NCBI GenBank assembly: GCA_046330435.1 | Contig: JAXLST010000006.1 | Span: 186,001-250,000, forward strand | Reading direction: 5' to 3' | Source: Ga0077560 sp046330435 | GTDB lineage: Bacteria > Actinomycetota > Thermoleophilia > Miltoncostaeales > Miltoncostaeaceae | DNA: 64,000 nt | In this document: positions 52,449-63,300 of the stretch, piece after piece | Numbering within the stretch: the stretch's first letter is position 1 | Layout of the letters: each line of letters starts with the position of its first letter | Notes under the pieces: model-generated | What the model was told of the DNA's origin: nothing | What the model saw: only the letters and a program-made list of their open reading frames with translations | The model's database searches: none | Made by a program: the position numbers and the translations under genes

Positions 52449-53149
52449 GCGCCGGGCAGCACGGCGAGCACCCGCGCCGGCGCCCCGGACCCGCCCGCCA
52501 GCGGCAGCACGCCCACGAACAGGGTCGCCCCGCGGGGCGGCAGGGCGCCGAGGTTCACCAGCCCCTCCAGGTGCCACACCCCCGCGGGCAGCGTCACCCG
52601 GGCGTGCACGGGGAAGTCCGTCGCCGCGCCGGTGTCGACGCCCAGGGTGTCGATCCCGACGCCCACCACGCCGCGGGACACCAGCAGCTCGGCCGCGTCG
52701 ACCGCCACGCCCGGGAAGTCCATGCGCCCGATGTACCGCTCCGGGTCCGCCAGGTGCCGCTCCCATCCGGTACGCACCAGCACCGCGCAGCCCGCGGGGA
52801 CCACGCCGTGGAGCCCCTCGTGCTCGCGCACCGCGGCGGCGGTGAGCAGCGCATGCGGCCCGCCCGGCGCGTCGACGACCACGGCCGGCACCACCAGGCG
52901 CTCCGCGGGGATCGCGTCCGCGGCCGTGCCGCCGGCCGTGAAATGGGCCGGGGCGTCCAGGTGGGTGCCCGTGTGCTCGGACATCTCGAACCGCCGGGTG
53001 AAGAACCCGTCCGCGGCGAGCTCCGCCTCGGCGGTCATCACCGGCGGGGCGTTGCCCGGCCACATCGGGGTGACGGCCGACAGCGGCTGGGTGAGGTCGA
53101 TCACGCGGATCCCGGGCGCCGGGGCGCCCGGAAGGAGAGACTCCGGCAT
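52445..53149 (-). CDS. cyclase-family / kynurenine-formamidase-like metal hydrolase
   Basis: A 234-residue enzyme with the family signature HTGTHLDAPAHF (about 77-88), which provides the metal-binding His/Asp, and IDLTQPLSAVTPMWPG at the N-terminus. Also FPGVAVDAAELLVSRGVVGVGIDTLGVD. Known members hydrolyse N-formylkynurenine or isatin; no tryptophan genes are adjacent, so the substrate is open. ATG at 53149 directly abuts the GTG of the divergent oxidase gene. Coupled to the MATE gene. Confidence 0.9.
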   Translation of the reverse strand: MPESLLPGAPAPGIRVIDLTQPLSAVTPMWPGNAPPVMTAEAELAADGFFTRRFEMSEHTGTHLDAPAHFTAGGTAADAIPAERLVVPAVVVDAPGGPHALLTAAAVREHEGLHGVVPAGCAVLVRTGWERHLADPERYIGRMDFPGVAVDAAELLVSRGVVGVGIDTLGVDTGAATDFPVHARVTLPAGVWHLEGLVNLGALPPRGATLFVGVLPLAGGSGAPARVLAVLPGA

Positions 53150-54214
53150 GTGCAGAGCGTAGACAGCCCCCGGGTGGACGCGGTCGTGGTGGGCGCCGGG
53201 ATCGCCGGCCTCGCCACCGCCCGGCATCTGACGGCCGCCGGCCGCACCGTGGCGGTGCTCGAGGCACGCGACCGGGTGGGCGGGCGCCTGTGCTCGCGCG
53301 ACGGCCTGGACCTCGGCGCCACGTGGTTCTGGGCCAACGAGCCGCGGGTGCAGGCGCTCATCGCCGAGCTGCGGCTGCCCGTGCACCAGCAGCACCTCGC
53401 CGGAGACGCCGTCTACGAGGCCGGCGGGGCGGTGCGCCGCCTGCACGGCAACCCCCTGGACGTGCCGGGCGGCCGGCTCACCGGCGGCATGCAGGGCCTC
53501 GCCGAGGCGGTCGCCGCGGCGCTTCCCGCCGGGACCGTCCGCACCGGCATCGCGGTCACCGCGATCGCCGCCGCGGAGGACGGGGTCACCGTCGCCTGGG
53601 ACGGCGGCGCCCTGCATGCGGCCCATGCGGTGGCCGCCCTGCCGCCGGCCCTCGCCGCGGCCCGCATCGCGTTCACCCCGGACCTCCCGCCGCAGCTCCG
53701 CGCGCTCGCCGAGGCGACGCCGGTGTGGATGGGCGCGGTGGTGAAGGTGGTCGCCCGGTACGCGGTCCCGTTCTGGCGGGAGGCGGGCCTGGCGGGCGCC
53801 GCGGTGAGCCACGACGGCCCGCTGCGCGAGATCCACGACATGAGCGGCCCGCACGGCGAGCCGGCCGCCCTGTTCGGCTTCGCGATGCCCGGTCCCGGAG
53901 AGCCGGCACCCAGCCGGGGCGAGGTGGTCCGCCAGCTCACGGGGCTGTTCGGCCCGGCGGCCGCCACGCCCGAGGACGTGCTCGTGCAGGACTGGCGGCT
54001 GGAGGCCCGCACGTCCCCGCCGGGCGTGGAGGCCCTGGGCGCGCTGGGGCTGTTCGGGCACCCCGGGTACCGGGAACCCGCATTGGGAGGCCGCCTGCAC
54101 TGGGCGTCCACCGAGACCGCGGAGCGGTTCGCGGGGCACGTGGAGGGCGCGCTGGACGCCGCCGCGCGGGCATCGGCCGCCATCACGGCCGCCTCGGTCT
54201 CAGCCTCCACCTGA
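53150..54214 (+). CDS. FAD-dependent amine oxidase
   Basis: A 354-residue flavoprotein of the monoamine-oxidase family. The dinucleotide site is VDAVVVGAGIAGLATARHL with EARDRVGGR following, then GATWFWANEPRV and the substrate-domain segments. The C-terminal FAD motif GGRLHWASTETAERFAGHVEGALDAA carries the expected STE. Somewhat shorter than typical 430-450-residue members. GTG at 53150 fits AAGGAGA about 11 bases upstream; GTG at 53174 is an alternative. Substrate unknown. Confidence 0.9.
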   Translation: MQSVDSPRVDAVVVGAGIAGLATARHLTAAGRTVAVLEARDRVGGRLCSRDGLDLGATWFWANEPRVQALIAELRLPVHQQHLAGDAVYEAGGAVRRLHGNPLDVPGGRLTGGMQGLAEAVAAALPAGTVRTGIAVTAIAAAEDGVTVAWDGGALHAAHAVAALPPALAAARIAFTPDLPPQLRALAEATPVWMGAVVKVVARYAVPFWREAGLAGAAVSHDGPLREIHDMSGPHGEPAALFGFAMPGPGEPAPSRGEVVRQLTGLFGPAAATPEDVLVQDWRLEARTSPPGVEALGALGLFGHPGYREPALGGRLHWASTETAERFAGHVEGALDAAARASAAITAASVSAST

Positions 54215-54221
54215 GCGTGAG

Positions 54222-54239
54222 TGCGCCCGATCGGGCGCA
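54222..54239. promoter_or_regulatory. 18-bp perfect palindrome upstream of the giant gene
   Basis: TGCGCCCGATCGGGCGCA lies 8 bases after the amine-oxidase stop and about 140 bases before the giant secreted-protein start. It could be an operator or a short loopless terminator stem. Nothing else recognisable is in the 162-base gap. Confidence 0.35.
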
Positions 54240-54376
54240 TGGAGGGATCTCACCGTTCCTCGATCCGGCGTCCCGCCTGCCGATGCAGTTCCTGACGTAC
54301 GTCCAGGAGCTGGATCCCCACGGGCCAGACACGCCGACATCCCCCGCCGCAGTCCCCCACGCGCGCGCACCCCGCG

Positions 54377-57300
54377 GTGCGATGGATCCTCGCTGCCCTG
54401 GCGGCGGTGCTGCTGGCACTGCTGACGGCCTCGGGCGCCCTGGGCGCGGACGGCTTCGCGCCGTCCTGGCAGCTGCGCGCATCCCAGTCCGGGAGCGACG
54501 GCGACTCGTGGACCTCGACGGACCCCAACGTCGCCTACAACTCCCAGGACGACGAGTACCTGGTGGTGTGGACCGGCACCGTCGGCGCGACCGACGAGCA
54601 CGAGGTCTACGGCCGCCTGGCGGACCGCAACGGCAAGTGGCTGGGCTCCCAGTTCCGCATCTCCCACGTCGGGACCGACGGCGACACCCTCCGTGACGCC
54701 GCCAACCCGTCGGTCGCCTACGACCCCACGAACGACCGCTACCTGGTGGTGTGGCAGGGCGACTACCAGGCCGACGGCGCGGACGAGATCTACGGCGTGC
54801 TGGTCTCCGCCGCCGGCGCCACCGTGGGCAGCGAGGTGCGGCTGTCGGACATGGGGGGCACCGACAGCTCGACCCTGTACGACGCCTCCTGGCCCGACGT
54901 CGCCTACAACCCCGTCAACAGCGAGTTCCTCGTGGTGTGGATGGGCGACGACAACACCGGGTCGCTCGTCGACAACGAGTTCGAGATCTACGGGCAGCGG
55001 GTCACCGCCGCCGGCGCGGAGACGGGCACCAACGACGTCCGGCTGTCGGACATGGGCCCGGACGGCAACAGCGCCTACACCGCCAACTTCCCCCGGGTCG
55101 CGGCGGACACCACCACCGGCAAGTACCTGGTGACCTGGACCGGCGACGACAACACCGCGCCGCTGGTGGACGGCGAGTGGGAGGCCTGGAGCCAGCTCGT
55201 CAACGCCAACGGCACCGAGAACGGCACCGACACGCGCCTGTCGGACATGGGGCCCAACGGCAGCGCCCTCTACACCGCCAACCGCGCGGACGTGGCCTAC
55301 AACTCCGTCGACACCGAGTACCTGGTGGCGTGGGAGGGCGACGACAACACCGCGCCCCTGGTGGACGGCGAGAACGAGATCTTCGTCCAGAAGGTCACGG
55401 CGGCCGGCGCCGAGACGGGCACCAACGACATCCGCATCTCCGACATGGGCACGGACGGCAGCACGCTGTACGCCGCCCAGGTCCCGAGCGTCGCGTTCAA
55501 CCCGGTCGCCGGCCAGTACCTCGTCGCCTGGCAGGGCGATGACACCTCGTCGACCGCCATCGACGGGCAGATCGAGATCTGGGCGCAGCGCCTGGACTCG
55601 AACGCCGCGCAGGTGGGCGACAACGACCGCCGGATCTCCCGGGCCAACCTCACCACCTCGGGCACCGCCAAGGGCGCCCTGACGGTCGCCCTCGCCGCCT
55701 CCACCCGGGCGAAGAAGTGGCACCTGGCCTGGGAGTCCGACCCGGCCCTGGGGTCCCTGAACGACAACGAGTACGAGATCTACGACTCGATCCTGGGCAT
55801 CGACCCGGGCATCGACATGGCGACGTCCGGGAACATCGCCCTGCGGATCGACGGTGCGGCCGCGAACACCAACTCCGGCTTCACCCTCCGCGACGCCGGC
55901 GACGTCAACAACGACGGCATCAGCGACGTCCTGGTCGGCGCGCCCGCATCGTGGGCCGGCGGCAGCGGTGCCGCCGCCTCCTACGTGGTGTGGGGCGGGT
56001 CCCTGCCCCGCACGGTGGACCTGAACGCCCTGGGGACCAACGGCTTCAAGATCAACGCGCCCAGCGGCAGCGGAGTCGGCATGGGCGGCGTCGCGATGGG
56101 CGACCTCAACGCCGACGGCTACGACGACATCGCGCTGACGGGCTACAGCAAGGCCTACGTGGTGTTCGGCAAGGCCACCACGACCGCGGTGGACGTCGCC
56201 TCGCTCGGCAGCGGCGGCTACGTCGTGGACGGGTCCACCCTCAGCTCCTCCAGCGGCTGGGCGGTCGACGCCGGCGACGTCAACGGCGACGGCAAGCTCG
56301 ACCTGATCGCCGCGCAGGACCAGGCCGACCTGAACTCCCGCACGAACTCCGGGTCGGTGTTCGTCGTGTTCGGCAAGAGCACCACGACCACCGTGAACCT
56401 GGCGTCGCTCGGCACGGACGGATGGCGCATCGACGGCGCCAGCTCGGGCATCAAGGCCGGGTACAACGTGGGTGCCGGCGACGTCACCGGCGACGGCAAG
56501 GCCGACATCCTGGTTGGCGCCAACCTGGCCGACAACAACTTCCGCACGGACTCCGGGTCCGTGTGGGTGGTGTTCGGCAAGGCGGGCACCGGCAACGTCG
56601 ACCTCAACTCGCTGGGCAGCGCCGGCTACCGCATCGACGGCGCCGTCTCCCTGGACGAGCTCTCGAGCGCCACGGCCCTGCCGGACATGAACGGCGACGG
56701 CATCGGCGAGGTCGCCGTGGGCGCGCCGTGGGCCTGGGTGGCGGAGCACAACGTCAGCACGGGCGCCGCCTACGTGCTGTGGGGCAAGACCAGCACGTCG
56801 ACCATCGACCTGAACTCCCTGGGGTCACAGGGCTACCGCATCACCGGCGTGGGCGACAACGACGGCACGGGCATCACGGTGCGGTCCGCCGGCGACATCG
56901 ACAACGACGGCACCGCCGACCTGTACGTGGGCGCCGAGTACACGGACAACAACAGCCGGACCGACTCCGGGTCCGGGTACATCGTGTTCGGCAAGGCGAA
57001 CACCGACGAGGTCAACCTCGACGGGCTCGGCACCCAGGGCTTCCGCATCGACGGCGCCGCGGCGAGCGACAACCTCGGCTCGAGCGAGAGCGGCCAGGGC
57101 GGCGGCGTGATCGCCGACCAGAACGCCGACGGCTTCGACGAGGTCCTCGCCCCGGCGATGATGGCGGACCCCTCGGCCCGCACGAACGCCGGCCAGAGCT
57201 ACATCGTCTCCCCCGCCCTGATGCTGGCCACCGTCACGACGGACTCGGCGACGTCGATCACCACGACCGGCGCGACGCTGAACGGGACCTACAACGGCAA

Positions 57301-60300
57301 CGGGCAGTCCGGGTACTCGTTCTTCGAGTGGGGCACGAGCACCGCGTACGGCAGCTCCACGTCCCGCACCGCGAGCGGCACCGGCGCGGGCACCGCGACC
57401 GCGTCCATCACGGGCCTCACCGCCAACACGCTGTACCACTACCGGCTGGTCGTCGAGGACGTCGACGGCTTCCGCAGCTACGGCGGCGACCAGATCTTCA
57501 GCACCGAGAACACCGCGCCGGGCTCCCCGTCGGTGAGCGGCGGTGCGGCGAACTGGCAGAACGTCGCCTCGCAGACGATCACCGCGACCGGCGGCGACGA
57601 CTACCAGGGGACGGGCGCGGCGACCGGGCAGCTGGCCCGCTACGAGTTCGACGCCGGATCCGGCAGCAGCGTGGCCGACCGCACGGGCAACGGCTACTCG
57701 CTGCTGCTCAACCCCACGTCCACCTGGACGACGGACCGCTTCGGGAATCCCAACTCGGCGATCGCGTTCAGCAACGGCGGGTCCGCCGACATCCAGGGCA
57801 GCTTCACCACCGGCGGAACGATGTCGGTCGCCATGTGGGCGAAGTTCGACAACCTCAACGGCAGCTGGTCGCGCCTGTTCGACTTCGGCGGCTACGGCGG
57901 CACCGGGGCACTGAACGTCTTCGCCCTCTCCAAGCAGGGCGCGGGCAGCGACGACCTGCGGCTGGTCGTCGAGGACTGGGACTCGTCGCCCACCTACGTG
58001 GACGGGATCTACGCCAACAACGTGATCCAGGTGGGCAAGTGGCAGCACTACGTCGCCACCATCGACGCCACGGGCCTCATGAAGCTGTACGTCGACGGCG
58101 TGCTGGTGGCCTCGGGCGGCTCCCACCCCCTGCAGAGCGGCGTCCGCGACAACTACTTCTTCGGGACCTCGAACTTCATCGCCGACGACGAGCTCGAGGG
58201 GGCCATCGACGGCGTCGTGATCACCAACAACGTCCTGTCGGCCTCCGACGCCGCCGCCCTGGCCGGTGCGTCCGGCGTGAAGCGGTACGAGTACCGCACC
58301 TCCACCGACGGCGGCACCACCTGGAGCTCGGCGACCACCGGCACGTCGCTCACCGTGACCGCCGAGGGCGAGACGCGCGTGCAGTACCGGGTGGTGGACA
58401 ACAACAACGTCGCGGGGGCCTGGACCCCCACGACGGCGACCGCCGCGTCCATGGCCCGCATCGACCGGACCTCCCCCGGCACCCCGGGGGCGGCGGGCGG
58501 CAGCACCACGTGGTCGAACGCCGCCTCGGCGACGGTGACGGCCCAGCCGGGCACCGACACCGGGCCCACCGGGCTGAAGGCCAGCTACTTCAACAACATG
58601 ACCCTCACCGGGTCGCCGGTGCTCACCCAGACCGAGAACGTGGACTTCACGTGGACCGGGTCGCAGCCGGACCCGCTGGTGAACGCGACCGGCTTCTCGG
58701 CGCGATGGGAGGGCGGCGTCACCGCGCCCACCACGGGCACGTACACGTTCCAGACCCAGTCCGACGACGGCATCCGGCTGTGGGTCAACGGCCAGCAGGT
58801 CATCAACGACTGGTCCGACCACCCGCTCAGCACGGTGACCTCGGCGGGGGTCGCCCTCACCGCCGGCCAGACCTACCCGGTGGTGCTCGAGTACTACCAG
58901 AACACCGGCGGCGCCCAGGCGCACCTGCTGTGGCAGACGCCGGGGTCCGGGTCGTACGTGGCGATCCCCAAGGCGCAGCTCTCCCCCCTCACCTACGAGT
59001 ACCGGCAGAGCACCGACGGGGGAACAACCTGGTCCCCCACCCCTGTGACCGGCGCCCAGGCGACGGTGACCGAACAGGGCGAGACGCAGGTCCAGTACCG
59101 CGCGACCGACGCCGCTGGGAACGTCTCCGGCTGGGGACCCGCCTCGGGGACCGCGGGCGCGACGGTCCGCCTCGACCGCACCGGGGCGGGCGGGAACAGC
59201 GGGTCGGAGCTGGTCAGCAACGGCAGCTTCGAATCGCCTGCGCTCGGGTCCGGGTTCCAGACCGGCAGCGCCGGCCAGGGATACGGGGCGTGGAGCATCA
59301 CCTCCGGCACCGTCGAGCTCTACGCCACGACGGGCGGCTGGAACGCCGCGGCCGGCAGCCAGTCGGTCGACATGGACGGCAGTCCCGGTCCCGGCGCCAT
59401 CAGCCAGACGATCACGACGACGCCCGGCACCGTGTACCGCATCTCCTTCGCGCTGTCCGGGAATCCCGGCGGCACGCAGGGCGTGAAGGAGCTTCAGGTG
59501 GGATGGGGCGGCTCCGCCCTGAGGACCGTCCGGTTCGACACCACCGGCCGCAGCACGACCGCCATGGGATGGACCACGGTCACCCTGGAGGCGACCGCGA
59601 CGTCCACGAACACGGCGCTGACCTTCCAGAGCCTCTCGTCCGGCGGGAACAACGGGCCGGCGATCGACAACGTCTCCGTCGTCCCCCAGAGCGGTCCCAC
59701 CGTGAGCGGCGGGTCCCTGAGCTGGCAGAGCGTGCCGTCGGTGACCGTGACCGGGTCCGCCGGGACGGACGCCCTCTCGGGCGTGGCGAGCTACCAGTAC
59801 CGCACCTCCACCGACGGCGGCTCCACGTGGGGCTCCGCGACCGCCGGCAGCAGCGCGGTGATCAGCGCCGAGGGCGAGACCCTCGTCCAGTTCCGCGGCG
59901 TCGACAACGCGGGCAACACCGGCCCGTGGGCGCCGTCGAGCGCGACGGCCGGCAGCACGGTCCGCATCGACCGCACCATCCCCACCGACCCCACCGTCTC
60001 CGGCGGGTCGCTGAGCTGGCAGAGCGTGCCGGGCATCACGTTCACCGCCACCGGGTCGAGCGGCGGAGCGAGCGGTCTGGGGAGCTACAGCTACCGAACG
60101 AGCACCGACAACGGCTCCACCTGGAGCAGCGCAGTCACCGGCGGCACGTGGGGCGCGAACGCATGGACGTCGGCCGTCGCCGGCGGGGCCGACGTGCCGC
60201 AGGTGGGCGTCGACTCGGCGGGCAACGCCGTCGCGGTCTGGCGGCAGTACAACGGCGCGAACTACGAGGTGTACACCGCGTCACGCCCGGCGGGCGGCAG

Positions 60301-63300
60301 CTGGGGAACGCCGGCGGCGCTCACCACTGGGGCCCCCGACCCGCAGACCGTCGCGCTGGCCGTGGGCGCCGACGGCACCGCCGTGGCGGTGTGGGACCGG
60401 TACGACGGGTCGAACTACCGCATCTACGCCGCGGTGCGCAGCTCCTCCGGCGTCTGGGGCACCCCCGCGGCGATCTCCACGGCGGGCAGCATGGCGCTCA
60501 ACCCGAAGGTGGCGATCGACGCCACCGGCAACGCCGTGGCCGCATGGGAGCAGGGCGGCGTCCAGGCGGCCCGGTATTCCGGGGGCGCATGGGGCAGCCC
60601 GCAGACGGTGGGGTCGACCGGTGCGGACCAACCCCGCGTCGCGATGAACGCCACCGGCGAGACCGCCCTGGTGTGGCGCCGCTCGGACGGCACGAACACG
60701 CGCACCGAGGCGGCGACCCGTTCCGGCAGCGGCGCCTGGAGCGCCGTGTCGGTGATCTCCGCCTCGGGCCGTGACGCCCAGAGCCCCAACGTGGCCGTCA
60801 CCCCGGCGGGCGCCATGGTCGCCACGTGGATCCGCTCGGACGGCACCAACACCCTCGTCCAGACCTCCGAGCGCCCGTCCGGCGGCGCGTGGGGCGCCGG
60901 CGTGTCCCGGTCGGCCGCCGGTCAGAACGCCACCGGGCCCCAGATCGCGTCGCACGCCGACGGCGGGATCGTCCTCACCTGGACCCGGTACGACGGCACC
61001 GCCTGGCGGGTGCAGGCCATCGAGCGCACCGGGGCCGGCACCTGGGGATCGGTGTCGGACATGTCCGATCCCGCCCAGAACGGCTTCGGGCCGTCGGTGG
61101 CGACCTCCGCGAACGGCGACGCGATCCTGACCTGGTACCGCTGGGACGGCGCCCGCTACCGGGTGCAGTCGAGCGTGAAAACCTCCGGCGGCTCGTGGGG
61201 CGCGACCACCACGCACTCCGACACCGGGGCGACCGCCTACCAGGTGCAGGCGGCGATGGCGCCGGACGGCACCGCGGTCCTGGTGTGGCAGTACTCCGGC
61301 TCCCCCAGCCGCATCCAGTCGGCGGTGCGCACCGCCGACGGGCGCGCCACCGTCGCGGCCGAGGGCACGACGCTGGTGCAGTTCCGCGCGACCGACGGCG
61401 CCGGCAACGTGGGCAACTGGGCCCCCGCGAGCGCCGTGGCCGGGAACACCGCGAAGATCGACCGCACCGCCCCGGGCGCCCCCACCCTCACCGGCGGGTC
61501 GCTGCTGTGGCGCAGCGTGTACTCGGCGTCGATCACCGCCTCCGCCGCGAGCGACCCCCTGTCCGGGGTCTCCGGGTACGAGTACCGCACGTCCACCGAC
61601 GCCGGGTCCACCTGGAGCTCGGCGACCTCGGGCGCCACCGCGACGGCGTCGGCGAACGGCGAGACCCTCGTGCAGTTCCGGGCCACGGACACCGCCGGCA
61701 ACGTCGGCTCCTGGAGCCCGTCGTCCGCCGGGGCGACCAACACCATCCGCATCCAGCGCAACACGATCGTGCTGCGCGGGCAGACCTCCAACACCAACAG
61801 CGGCGGCGCTTCCCTGGTGCTCACCGTGCCGGCCGGCACGGTCGCCAACGACCTCCTGCTCGCCCAGGTCGCCGTGGACGGGGGCTCCGGCACCACGATC
61901 ACGGCGCCCGCCGGGTGGACGCTCATCGGCCGCACCGACGTGGGTTCGACCGCCCACGCCATCTACCAGCGCACCGCCACCGGGTCGGAGACGGCGACCT
62001 ACACGTGGACGTTCAGCGGCAGCCTCGGGGCCTCCGGCGGCATGGTGGGCTACGCCGGGGTGGAGCCGTCCTCGCCGACGACCACCACCATCAGCACCTC
62101 CGGCACCGGCACGCCGTTCAACGTGACCGCCCCCACGGTCACGGTCCCGGACTCGATGCTGGTGATCCTGCTCGCGCAGGACTCCAACGGGACGCTGACG
62201 GCGCCCGCATCGATGTCCCAGCTGTACCAGTCGGCGTACGCGGGCCCCCGCCCCGGGGTGATCGCCCTGGACGAGCCGCAGCCCACCACCGGCTCGCCGG
62301 GCGTGAAGTCCACCACCGCGAGCCCGGGCGTCGCGTTCAACGCGCGCTCGCTGGTGCTGCGGCCGCTGGACACCACGGCCCCCACCACCCCCACGGTGAG
62401 CGGCGGGTCGTTGTCCTGGCAGAGCGTGGCGTCGGTGACGGTGTCGGCGTCCGGCTCGACCGACGCCAACACCGGCGTCACGAGCTACCAGTACCGCACC
62501 AGCACCGACGGCGGATCCACCTGGGGGTCGGCGACCACCGGCGCGAGCGTCGCGATCAGCGCCGAGGGCACCACCCTGGTGCAGTTCCGGGCCGTCGACG
62601 GCGCGGGCAACGCCAGCGCCTGGACGCCCTCCTCCGCAGGCGCCGGGAACACCGTCAAGCTCGACCGCACCGCCCCCGGCACCCCCACCGTGTCCGGCGG
62701 TTCGCTGAGCTGGCAGAGCGTCGCCTCGGTCACCGTGAGCGCCTCGGCCGGCACCGACGCCACCTCCGGGGTGAGCGGCTACGAGTACCGCACCAGCACC
62801 GACGGCGGCACCACGTGGGCCGCCACGGCCACCTCCGGCGCGGCCGCGACGATCACCGAGCAGGGCGAGACCCTCGTCCAGTTCCGGACCATCGACAACG
62901 CCGGCAACGTCTCGGCCTGGACGCCGTCCTCGGCGGGCGCCGGCAACACGGTGCGCATCGACCGGACCGGCCCCGGCGGGAACCCCGGTGCGGAGCTGGT
63001 CACCAACGGCGGGTTCGAGACGCCCGCCGCCGGCAGTTTCACCGTCCGCAGCACCTCGTTCACCGGTTGGACGATCGTCTCCGGCGACATCTCGCTGGTC
63101 GGGAGCTACTGGCAGGCCGCCGCGGGCAGCCAGTCGCTGGAGCTTCACGGCACCGTGCCGGGCAAGGTGTCCCAGACCCTCGCCACGACGGCCGGGGCGA
63201 CCTATCGCATCACCTTCCAGCAGGCACCAAACCCCGATCCCAGCGCCTCGTCGCTTCAGGAGATGCAGGTCGAGTGGGGCGGTGCGGTCCTGCGATCCGT

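Noticed and set aside
54215..54376. c-di-GMP riboswitch before the giant surface-protein gene
   Set aside because: No GEMM-type conserved core can be found; only the 18-bp palindrome stands out.
55717..60774. A 1,685-codon frame on the plus strand inside the giant gene
   Set aside because: Low-complexity Arg/Gly/His-rich translation. The frame starting at 54377 gives clean FG-GAP, LamG, PA14 and Ig domains over the same bases.
60281..63148. A 955-codon minus-strand frame
   Set aside because: Antisense shadow of the Ig-repeat region; its own repetitiveness simply mirrors the repeats.
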